Of a stretch of 64,000 bases of DNA, positions 57,245-64,000 are shown in pieces (positions within the stretch are counted from its first letter, which is position 1; every line of letters begins with the position of its first letter). Position numbers and translations under genes: made by a program. Below the pieces are notes generated by a model. The model searched no databases, was not told the origin of the DNA, and saw only the letters and a list, made by a program, of their open reading frames with translations. Source of the DNA: Paenirhizobium daejeonense. Its GTDB lineage: Bacteria > Pseudomonadota > Alphaproteobacteria > Rhizobiales > Rhizobiaceae. The stretch is from contig NZ_JACLAL010000005.1 of assembly GCF_014280875.1 (NCBI RefSeq), positions 310,001 to 374,000 on the forward strand. Direction: 5' to 3'.

Positions 57245-57298
57245 CGCATTCGCCGACCTAGATGTCGGCTCATTTGCATACGAACGAGGCCGGATTGC

Positions 57299-58234
57299 CT
57301 ATGCCTTCCCCGTTGCTGCTATCTCTTCCTTGTGAAGAATGTTCGCGTCTTCGTCGAGAAACGTGGCAGTGGCCTTGTCGTCACCGAGCTCCATCAGCAT
57401 GAAACCGAGTTGCGATGCAGAAAACGTATCGCCGGAGTGCCTTCCAATGGGTCTCGTTCGAGAACCCGCACCTGAGACAAGATAGGTCACAGGTCCCTGC
57501 CTGATGGCTTCGAGGTCATGATCATGGCCGCTCATGTAGATTTGCGCGCCGTATTGCTCCATCAGAGGTTTGACACGCTCGACCATGATCGAGGTATCGC
57601 CATGCTCGCCGCCTGAAAAGATCGGATGGTGCCCCACGAGTATTTTCCATTTCGCCGTACTCTTGGCGAGGGAGGACTCCAGCCAGGCAAGCTGTTTTGC
57701 CGGGTCTCGTTCCAGGCCTGTCATCCGTTCCCACCAGGATTCTTCCCTGAGCGGTTCTGTGTCGAGAAAGAAGAAGTCGACAGTCGCCGTCGGCGTCACT
57801 GGTTTGCTGACGCTGTAATAGACGGCCGGCATGCGCCAGCGCTCGCTCTGGGCGCTATAGTCGATCTGAGCCTGAATACTGCCGGTGTGGTCGTGATTGC
57901 CGAGCACCACATACCAGGGACATTGTAGCGAAGGGGCGGAATAGATCTTTTCGAAGGTATCCTGCCAGAGAGCATCGGCTACGTCCTTCACACCCCGTTC
58001 GTAGAAATTGTCGCCTGTTGAAATAACGAAAGAGATACTCTCCTGTTCGGCAACCTTTGCCATCGCGTTCGCTACCTTAAGCGCACCCGCATGATTATCG
58101 GGCTCGCCCCAGTCGCCAACCACGAGAAAAGACAGTCCGCCAGCAGATTGTGCCATTGCGAGTGGGGTGCTGATGCCATTTGCAACAAGAAGCCCCCCGG
58201 CTCCGGCCAGGAGGGAACGGCGGCTGATCGGCAT
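57299..58234 (-). CDS. Tat-exported metallophosphoesterase (purple acid phosphatase-like)
   Basis: 311 residues from ATG 58234 (GGAG 9 nt upstream); the open frame continues above with no conserved sequence. N-terminal twin-arginine signal MPISRRSLLAGAGG, cleavage near AMAQS. Metal motifs VVGDWGEPD, STGDNFYERG, VLGNHDHTG, VGHHPIFSGGEHG, SGHDHDLE are all present. Periplasmic phosphatase; substrate unknown. Confidence 0.9.
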   Translation of the reverse strand: MPISRRSLLAGAGGLLVANGISTPLAMAQSAGGLSFLVVGDWGEPDNHAGALKVANAMAKVAEQESISFVISTGDNFYERGVKDVADALWQDTFEKIYSAPSLQCPWYVVLGNHDHTGSIQAQIDYSAQSERWRMPAVYYSVSKPVTPTATVDFFFLDTEPLREESWWERMTGLERDPAKQLAWLESSLAKSTAKWKILVGHHPIFSGGEHGDTSIMVERVKPLMEQYGAQIYMSGHDHDLEAIRQGPVTYLVSGAGSRTRPIGRHSGDTFSASQLGFMLMELGDDKATATFLDEDANILHKEEIAATGKA

Positions 58235-58452
58235 GGCGGCGGTCTCCGAAACGAGTGTTTTGCACTGTGATCTTATCAGCTGTTTCGCTAAGATAATGTC
58301 GAAATCGTGTTGATGAGATGTCCGCTCCACTGGTGCTTGCATGAGGGAGACACCAAATGCTGTCAGGAACAGTCGCCGGTCGCTCACGACAGGTCTTGCG
58401 CGAAGATGACGCAGCCTGAAGGAGTGTTGTCCATAGCCGAGGGTCAGGGCAG

Positions 58453-58578
58453 ATGCGTGCCATCGTCATCGTCATTATTGCTTCGGTGCTCAGCATCCTG
58501 GTGATCAAGTATTCCAACAACCAGATCGGACGGTCGGAGCTTCTTGCCTCCCCAATCGAGACGGCCGGCCCCCACTAG
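58453..58578 (+). CDS. Tandem small membrane peptide, copy 1 (41 aa)
   Basis: The product begins MRAIVIVIIASVLSILVIKY, one N-terminal span, then SNNQIGRSELLASPIETAGPH. ATG 58453 follows GGGTCAGGGCAG. It shares length (41 residues) and 26 identical positions with the ORF at 58726, which argues that both are real genes. No family recognised; a small inner-membrane or toxin-like peptide is possible but unproven. Confidence 0.7.
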   Translation: MRAIVIVIIASVLSILVIKYSNNQIGRSELLASPIETAGPH

Positions 58579-58725
58579 GTTTGTTGCCCAAGAGCATTAT
58601 TTCGCGGGACAGCGGCGTTCTGCGAGAGAAAGAACGATTGTTTCGCATTTTAGCGAGTGATTTAGCCGTGCGGGAACCGGCGCGGAGTAATCAACATATT
58701 GCTCGGTCTGCGGGGTCAATGCAAA

Positions 58726-58851
58726 ATGAGAGCCATCTTTATCGTGCTGATTGCTTCGGTTCTCAGCATCCTGATCTTCAAATATTCCGACAATTCGCTT
58801 GGAACCGGTGAGTTGATGGCATCGCCGCTCGGGGTCGCCGGGCGTTCCTGA
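58726..58851 (+). CDS. Tandem small membrane peptide, copy 2 (41 aa)
   Basis: The product begins MRAIFIVLIASVLSILIFKY, then SDNSLGTGELMASPLGVAGRS. Same length and layout as copy 1, 147 bp downstream. GGGTCA occurs before both starts (7 nt upstream here, 6 nt in copy 1), but neither has a strong ribosome-binding site. Converges on cobQ with 21 bp between stop codons. Confidence 0.7.
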   Translation: MRAIFIVLIASVLSILIFKYSDNSLGTGELMASPLGVAGRS

Positions 58852-58872
58852 GCGCTCAGAGCCTGCGTATTG

Positions 58873-60327
58873 TTACCCCAGGAAGGTCTTGAGCCATTCT
58901 GGGGAAAGCCTTTGCTCCAGTTCGCTCGCAACGGCGTCGAGTGCCATTTCGACCCCTTCTCGATAGTCATGCCCTCCGCCATCGATTCCGAAACTCGCGA
59001 GCAGGCGGGCACGATAAACGTCGCTCGAAAACAATCCGTGAAGATAGGTTCCGCTGATCCGACCGTCTGAGGACACCGCACCGTCAGGTCGTCCGTCGAT
59101 GGCAACGGCGGGGCGAGAGCAATCCGGTCCGCGGGTAACGCCGAGATGAATCTCGTAACCCGAAAGCGGCGCATCATATTCAATCGAGCGAGCACTGCTA
59201 TTTCGCACCGTCTTTTCCGGTGCCATTTCCGTTTCTATGTCGAGAAGGCCAAGCCCCGGTACCGACCGGCTCTCTCCTTCCAGTCCCAGTGGATCGGATA
59301 CGATGCGGCCCAGCATCTGATAGCCGCCGCAAATGCCGATCACGCGTCCGCCACGGCGCACATGTGCCGCAAGATCGTTCTCCCAGCCTTGTGCACGAAA
59401 ATCCTCCAGATCCCCTATGGTCGCCTTTGATCCGGGCAGAATAACAAGGCCGGCGTCGGCAGGCAGAGGCTCTCCGGGCTTCACGAAGACCAGTTCCACC
59501 TGCTGTTCCGAGGCTAAGGGGTCAAAGTCATCGAAATTGGCGATACGGGACAGAACCGGTACGGCAACTTTCAATGCGCCAGTCTTGCCTCCCGTCAACC
59601 GTTCGAGAACGACCGAATCCTCCGCCGGCAGCCGTCCCGCGGCCTTCAACCATGGAATAACGCCGAAGCACGGCCAACCCGTGAACCGGCCGATCGCCTC
59701 TATCCCTTCGGAAAACAGGGATATGTCGCCCCTGAACTTGTTGATGATGTATCCGGCAATCTGCTGCCGGTCCTCCTCCGGAAGGATCGTATGCGTACCG
59801 ACCAGAGAGGCGATCACGCCGCCGCGGTCTATATCGCCGACCAGCACCACCGGCACATTCGCACGCCGGGCAAAACCCATATTGGCGATGTCGCCTGCCC
59901 TGAGGTTGATTTCCGCAGGAGAGCCTGCGCCCTCGACGATTACGAGGTCCGCGCCAAGCCGCACATTCTCGTAGCTTTCCATCACAGCGTCGAGGAGTTG
60001 TGGCTTGAGCCGCTGGTAATCCCTGCCCTTTGCCTGCCCGAACACTCTGCCCTGCACGATAATCTGGCTGCCGGTTTCGGACTGCGGCTTAAGGAGAACC
60101 GGGTTCATGTGGACGGATGACGGCACCCGGGCGGCCATCGCCTGCAGCCATTGTGCCCGTCCGATCTCCCCGCCATCATCGGAAACGGCGGCGTTGTTGG
60201 ACATGTTCTGCGGCTTGAACGGCCGCACTTTCAGACCTCGGTTCGCGGCAAGCCGGCAAAGTCCCGCCACCAGTATCGTCTTTCCGACATCGGAGCCGGT
60301 TCCCTGTAGCATGACGGTCTTGCTCAT
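58873..60327 (-). CDS. cobQ: CobQ cobyric acid synthase
   Basis: 484 residues from ATG 60327 (conserved MSKTVMLQGTGSDVGKT); the open frame runs 48 codons up without conservation. N-terminal P-loop amidoligase domain, then class I glutaminase with nucleophile Cys in GICGGYQMLG and His in SGTYLHGLF. Amidates four side chains of adenosylcobyrinic diamide. Stands alone: no other cobalamin genes and no recognised cobalamin riboswitch in the 245-bp leader. Confidence 0.95.
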   Translation of the reverse strand: MSKTVMLQGTGSDVGKTILVAGLCRLAANRGLKVRPFKPQNMSNNAAVSDDGGEIGRAQWLQAMAARVPSSVHMNPVLLKPQSETGSQIIVQGRVFGQAKGRDYQRLKPQLLDAVMESYENVRLGADLVIVEGAGSPAEINLRAGDIANMGFARRANVPVVLVGDIDRGGVIASLVGTHTILPEEDRQQIAGYIINKFRGDISLFSEGIEAIGRFTGWPCFGVIPWLKAAGRLPAEDSVVLERLTGGKTGALKVAVPVLSRIANFDDFDPLASEQQVELVFVKPGEPLPADAGLVILPGSKATIGDLEDFRAQGWENDLAAHVRRGGRVIGICGGYQMLGRIVSDPLGLEGESRSVPGLGLLDIETEMAPEKTVRNSSARSIEYDAPLSGYEIHLGVTRGPDCSRPAVAIDGRPDGAVSSDGRISGTYLHGLFSSDVYRARLLASFGIDGGGHDYREGVEMALDAVASELEQRLSPEWLKTFLG

Positions 60328-60572
60328 CGCGCCCTTCGCTCGTGTTTCGCAAATCGCAAAGTCATTGTTTTGCCATGTTTTAGCCGCGCGTCTGCGCCGA
60401 ATGTTAATGCTATGACGGCGCTGCGACAGCTTGCCGCCGAGGATGGTTGTCCACTTTTCTTTTTGCGACACGGGATGACGGTCATAGTCACAGTGGCGCG
60501 TTCAAAGAGGATTATGAGCCAGAGCGAAAAGACAACACAAGGCCGAAAGGCCACGCGTCCGGAGGACATCCA

Positions 60573-60707
60573 ATGCTTTATATCCTGCAGAACGGCAAGG
60601 GCCTGAATATCGCCTGGAACGGTCGCGCTCCGAAGAAACCTTCGCTTCTCCATTGGGAAGAACTTTTTCCGCGGATCACGAAGTCTGCAAGCCGAGACTC
60701 CAAATAG
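60573..60707 (+). CDS. Small soluble protein, 44 aa, unknown
   Basis: ATG 60573 with GGAGG 7 nt upstream, the best-supported tiny ORF in the window. Product MLYILQNGKGLNIAWNGRAP, then KKPSLLHWEELFPRITKSASRDSK; no membrane span. It lies 40 bp before a strong terminator, as a real single-gene transcript would. No family recognised. Confidence 0.7.
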   Translation: MLYILQNGKGLNIAWNGRAPKKPSLLHWEELFPRITKSASRDSK

Positions 60708-60746
60708 GCGATCGCCGGTCTGCCTTATTGGGATGGTATGAATGAA

Positions 60747-60783
60747 AAAAAGCGGCGCAACCGAATGGTTGGTGCCGCTTTTT
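60747..60783 (+). terminator. Rho-independent terminator after the 44-aa gene
   Basis: AAAAAGCGGC (60747-60756) and GCCGCTTTTT (60774-60783) flank an inner CAACC/GGTTG stem with a GAAT loop; T-run included. Confidence 0.85.
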
Positions 60784-61378
60784 CAAAAACTTTGGCGCCC
60801 CGGTACGCAAAACCAGATCCGGGACGCAGGCGGCTGAAACGCACCGCGTGTGGTCAGAAATACCGGCAGCAGGTTACCCAAGCGTTATTTTTTGAGAATC
60901 CTCTCTGTTTTTTTCTCTTTTTTTACAGCCGCGCGTTGAACGCCAGAGCGCGGCAAAAATGCCGTTTGTGGGACAGATAAGGTCTCATTTTGCAGGGCAT
61001 TTCCAGGGGGCTCCGTTCTCCGGCAGGTCGCCGCCTATCCATTGTGCGGCCGGTAGTGTTTTGTGACGGCAATTTGAAGCAAAATGAGGCGTTACAATGG
61101 GTTGCGACGGGCATGTCATGTCCGGGACTCCATTGCGGGAGGTTGATTTCTTTTCGGGAACCCGTAGGCTGCCTGCAGTTGTCCTACGGCTTGAACGGGC
61201 TGCACCCACAAGGTTGCGCGCCCCAACGATAATCGCCGAGGCCGCTATGCGGAAGCCCTGCCGTTCTTGACCCGGCTGTGCGACCGGCCCTCTCGCTATT
61301 GGCCTGATCGGGATCCGCAGTAGCCCGACATGCCCGTCCAGAACGCTGCAAGAGATTAAGACTGGGAGGTCTTAAATC
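60784..61378. other. 595-bp gene-poor leader region before the betaine/histidine-type importer
   Basis: No supportable gene on either strand. It holds a long T-rich stretch (about 60888-60925), a 7-bp dyad GCCGCGC/GCGCGGC at 60928-60954, and the start-site hairpin listed separately. No recognisable sigma-70 or sigma-54 promoter was found, so the promoter or a small RNA may be hidden here. Confidence 0.4.
61356..61375 (+). promoter_or_regulatory. Hairpin with the ribosome-binding site in its loop
   Basis: TTAAGAC (61356-61362) and GTCTTAA (61369-61375) frame the loop TGGGAG, part of the GGGAGG ribosome-binding site of the gene at 61379. It may tune translation start. Confidence 0.45.
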
Positions 61379-62377
61379 ATGAAGAAGCTCCTTGCCTCCA
61401 CCATCCTCGCTGCCGGCCTTTACGCCGCGGCCGGATCCGCTCAGGCTGCCGAGTGCGGCGATGTTTCCATCGCGGAAATGAACTGGGCATCGGCGGGCGT
61501 TGCCGCCTATGTCGACAAGATGATCCTTGAAAACGGCTATGGCTGCAACGTGACCGTCGTCACTGGCGACACCATGCCGACTTTCACCTCGATGAATGAG
61601 AAGGGCGAGCCGGATATCGCTCCCGAACTCTGGGTCAATGCCGTGCGCACGCCGCTCGATGCGGCAATCAAGGAGGGTCGCCTGCTGCAGCTTGCCCCGC
61701 TGCTTAGCGACGGTGGCGTAGAAGGCTGGTGGATTCCTAAGTTCCTTTCCGATGCGCATCCTGACATCAAGACCGTGCAGGATGCGCTGGGCCATCCGGA
61801 ACTCTTCCCGGCACCGGAAGATCCGTCCAAGGCCGCTGTCACGAACTGCCCGTCGGGCTGGAACTGCCAGATCTCGACTGCCAACCTCTACAAGGCGCTC
61901 GGTGCCAAGGAAAAGGGTTTCGAGCTGATCGATACGGGTTCCGCTGCAGGTCTTGATGGCTCGATTGCCAACGCCTTCGAAAAGAAGACCGGCTGGCTCG
62001 GCTATTACTGGGCACCGACCGCCATCCTCGGCAAGTATGAGATGGTGAAACTGTCCTTCGGCGTCGAAAATGACAAGGCCGAGTGGGACAGGTGCACCGC
62101 CGTTCCGGATTGCGCCGATCCGAAGGTCAACGCCTACCCGGTCTCCGACGTGTTCACAGTCGTGACCAAGAAGTTCGCCGAAACCAATGCCATTGCCGTC
62201 GACTACCTGAAGACCCGTAAGTGGGACAACCAGACGGTCGGCAAGGTTCTCGCCTGGATGGACGAGAACCAGGGCACCAACGAGGATGCTGCAAAGTATT
62301 TCCTCGAAAACTACGGTGACATGTGGACGACTTGGGTGAGCCCCGAGGTCGCTGCAAAGGTCAAGGCCGGCCTCTGA
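61379..62377 (+). CDS. Periplasmic binding protein of a glycine betaine/proline betaine/histidine (HutX/ProX-like) ABC importer
   Basis: 332 residues with signal peptide ending SAQAAE. OpuAC-type binding domain: MNWASAGVAAYVDKMILENG, GDTMPTFTSM, GYYWAPTAILGKYEM (aromatic ligand box), and cysteine pairs (TNCPSGWNC; RCTAVPDC). First gene of an X-W-V operon. Order and sequence fit rhizobial HutXWV or ProXWV systems that take up histidine and betaines; the exact ligand cannot be told. Confidence 0.88.
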   Translation: MKKLLASTILAAGLYAAAGSAQAAECGDVSIAEMNWASAGVAAYVDKMILENGYGCNVTVVTGDTMPTFTSMNEKGEPDIAPELWVNAVRTPLDAAIKEGRLLQLAPLLSDGGVEGWWIPKFLSDAHPDIKTVQDALGHPELFPAPEDPSKAAVTNCPSGWNCQISTANLYKALGAKEKGFELIDTGSAAGLDGSIANAFEKKTGWLGYYWAPTAILGKYEMVKLSFGVENDKAEWDRCTAVPDCADPKVNAYPVSDVFTVVTKKFAETNAIAVDYLKTRKWDNQTVGKVLAWMDENQGTNEDAAKYFLENYGDMWTTWVSPEVAAKVKAGL

Positions 62378-62393
62378 TCTTTAAGGTAATTGT

Positions 62394-62416
62394 GACGGGC
62401 GCGAGGTGCGCCCGTC
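62394..62416 (+). promoter_or_regulatory. Intercistronic hairpin between binding protein and permease genes
   Basis: GACGGGCGC (62394-62402) and GCGCCCGTC (62408-62416), loop GAGGT, no U-tract. Such a stem commonly protects the upstream mRNA and lowers expression of downstream genes. The rest of the 241-bp gap shows no gene. Confidence 0.6.
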
Positions 62417-62618
62417 CAGTCTTGCTTCGCAGGCGCATATGCCGCTTACCGCCATTCAGGCGCCTGCAAGGTCGCAGACAGCACGAATTCCCGCTGTGGA
62501 ATCCTCTAAGCAATTGTCTGTGGTCTTTCCCGTTTTTCGCGGCGGTCGCGAAAAGGCGGTAAGGTTCCCGATACGTGGAACCACCCGTCGCTTGGATGGG
62601 GTAAAAAAGGGGAACAAG

Positions 62619-63533
62619 ATGGCTTCAGCTATTTGCAGTTACCTCCCGGAACTGCTCTGTAAATTTCCGTCGATAGACGAAAACCTCATGCGCGAGTTCA
62701 AGAAGACGGTCGATATCGGCTTCAAGGCTTTCGTGCGCAACTACACCAATTTCATCGACGTGGTGAAACAGCCGCTTCAGTGGTTCCTGAACTCGCTGGA
62801 ATCCTTCTTCGTCAACACGCCGTGGTTCATCATCCTTGTCCTGATGGTTGCGATCGTCTGGCTCGCCAGCCGAAACATCAAGATCACCATCGGCGCAGCC
62901 CTGTCGATGATGGCGATCGGCCTCGTCGGCCTGTGGCAGGATACGATGGTGACGCTGTCGATGGTCACCGTCTGTACGCTGATCTCTATCGTGATCGGCA
63001 TTCCGGTCGGCATCCTGATGGCGCGTTCTGACCGGATCCAGGGCATCGTCAATCCGGTACTGGACGTCATGCAGACCATGCCGACCTTCGTTTACCTGAT
63101 CCCGGTCGTCATGATCTTCGGCATCGGTAAGGTGCCGGGCCTGATCGCGGTGGTGATTTACGCGGTTCCGCCGATGATCCGCCTGACCAATCTCGGTATC
63201 CGGTTGGTCGACAAGGAGGTGCTGGAAGCCGCCGATGCGTTCGGCTCCTCCCCCGGACAGAAGCTCAGGAACGTACAGATCCCGCTGGCGCTTCCGACCA
63301 TCATGGCGGGCATCAACCAGACGATCATGATGTCGCTCGCCATGGTCGTGGTCGCATCGATGATCGGTGTGGGCGGTCTCGGCAAGAATGTCCTCCAGGC
63401 CATCGCCAACCAGTTCTTCACCGTCGGTTTCCTGAATGGTTTCTCGCTGGTTGCTATCGCCATCATCTTCGACCGGACGAGCCAGGCCTACGGCAAGCGG
63501 CTCCAGAAGCATACGGAGGTCATCCATGGCTAG
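62619..63533 (+). CDS. ABC importer permease of the same system (HutW/ProW-like)
   Basis: 304 residues from ATG 62619 (AAAGGGGAACAAG upstream); the longer open frame is not conserved. N-terminal extension of ~75 residues, then about six spans with the ATPase-contact loop DAFGSSPGQKLRNVQIPLALPTI (core EAADAFGSSPGQKL). Overlaps the ATP-binding gene by 8 bp. Confidence 0.93.
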   Translation: MASAICSYLPELLCKFPSIDENLMREFKKTVDIGFKAFVRNYTNFIDVVKQPLQWFLNSLESFFVNTPWFIILVLMVAIVWLASRNIKITIGAALSMMAIGLVGLWQDTMVTLSMVTVCTLISIVIGIPVGILMARSDRIQGIVNPVLDVMQTMPTFVYLIPVVMIFGIGKVPGLIAVVIYAVPPMIRLTNLGIRLVDKEVLEAADAFGSSPGQKLRNVQIPLALPTIMAGINQTIMMSLAMVVVASMIGVGGLGKNVLQAIANQFFTVGFLNGFSLVAIAIIFDRTSQAYGKRLQKHTEVIHG

Positions 63534-64000
63534 TCAGGGCATTGAAATCCGCGGCCTCTACAAGATTTTCGGTCCTCGTGGCCGGGACTATATCGAGGCC
63601 GTCTATCGCGGCATGAGCAAGACCGAGCTGAACGGCACGCACGGACATGTCCTCGGCCTCAAGGACATCAACATTTCGATGCCAGCCGGTGGTATCACCG
63701 TCGTGATGGGCCTTTCCGGTTCGGGCAAGTCGACCCTGATCCGCCACATCAATCGCCTGATCGATCCGACGGCAGGCGAGGTGCTTTATGACGGTGTCGA
63801 TATCTGCCGGATGAACCAGCAGGAACTCAGGGAATTCCGCCGCCACAAGACGGCCATGGTGTTCCAGAAGTTTGCTCTACTACCACACCGGACGGTTCTG
63901 GAGAACACACTATACGGTCTCGATATCCAGGGCATCGACCGCTCCGTCAGTGAAAAGACCGCTCGCCACTGGATCGATCGCGTCGGCCTGTCCGGCTTCG
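63526..64000 (+). CDS. ABC importer ATP-binding subunit (HutV/ProV-like), 3' end outside window
   Basis: First 158 residues only. Walker [20 protein letters not shown]-loop VFQKFALLPHRTVLEN. The N-terminal extension before the core (YRGMSKTELNGTHGHVLGLK) matches the glycine betaine/proline class. It runs off the right edge of the window. Confidence 0.92.
   Translation, partial: MASQGIEIRGLYKIFGPRGRDYIEAVYRGMSKTELNGTHGHVLGLKDINISMPAGGITVVMGLSGSGKSTLIRHINRLIDPTAGEVLYDGVDICRMNQQELREFRRHKTAMVFQKFALLPHRTVLENTLYGLDIQGIDRSVSEKTARHWIDRVGLSGF

Noticed and set aside
60328..60572. Cobalamin riboswitch in front of cobQ
   Set aside because: No B12-box-like sequence or matching fold could be recognised in the short leader.

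Overview
This 64-kb window looks like chromosomal sequence from an alphaproteobacterium of the Rhizobiaceae (Agrobacterium/Rhizobium/Neorhizobium relatives). The support is gene order typical of that group (ntrY-ntrX-trkA-D-amino-acid aminotransferase-hfq-hflX-mazG; rlpA-dac-tmk-holB-metG-tatD-MBL), an IalB-family protein, an alphaproteobacterial SOS box (GAAC-N7-GAAC) between uvrA and ssb, and an intergenic palindrome pair resembling rhizobial RIME elements. The species cannot be fixed from sequence alone. I see no insertion sequence, prophage, CRISPR array or rRNA. One tRNA gene (Ser-UGA) is present.

Layout. 1-8.2 kb: 3' end of ntrY, then ntrX, trkA, an aminotransferase, hfq, hflX, an unknown membrane protein, and on the opposite strand mazG and a nucleoside deaminase. 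8.4-13.4 kb: sulfite-reduction cluster (cysG, DUF2849, cysI, DUF934, ferredoxin-NADP reductase). 13.4-22.7 kb: FCD-type GntR regulator with two identical palindromes, two EamA transporters, a FrnE/DsbA-like protein, a YejA-like peptide-binding protein, ialB, hspQ, and a coiled-coil membrane protein paired with an orphan TAXI binding protein. 22.7-33.6 kb: glnB-glnA behind a sigma-54 promoter, nnr, a Na/Pi cotransporter, DUF72, uvrA, ssb and marC. 33.8-43.5 kb: gyrA, a run of tiny membrane-protein ORFs on the minus strand, coaD, two cyclophilins, queA-tgt, an MFS transporter and recX. 43.6-53.3 kb: aldolase, VOC protein, sugE, then a long minus-strand housekeeping group (rlpA, dac, tmk, holB, metG, tatD, MBL) and tRNA-Ser. 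53.5-64 kb: MerR/MFS and LysR/SDR divergent pairs, a Tat-exported metallophosphoesterase, two tandem paralogous 41-residue membrane peptides, cobQ, a 44-residue soluble peptide and the start of a betaine/histidine-type ABC importer running off the right edge.

How the genes work together. Nitrogen control appears twice: the NtrY/NtrX two-component pair at the left edge, and PII plus glutamine synthetase under a sigma-54 promoter. This NtrX lacks the GAFTGA loop, so it is not the expected activator of that promoter. The sulfur cluster supplies siroheme (cysG), the reductase (cysI) and probably its electrons (ferredoxin-NADP reductase). uvrA and ssb share a LexA-type operator.

The least explained items are the small-protein genes: the tandem 41-residue pair, three single-membrane-span ORFs between gyrA and coaD with 11-bp-phased direct repeats upstream, and the 44-residue peptide near cobQ. 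Others are a PBP5-like carboxypeptidase that has lost the Ser of SxN and the Lys of KTG, and the coiled-coil/TAXI pair.
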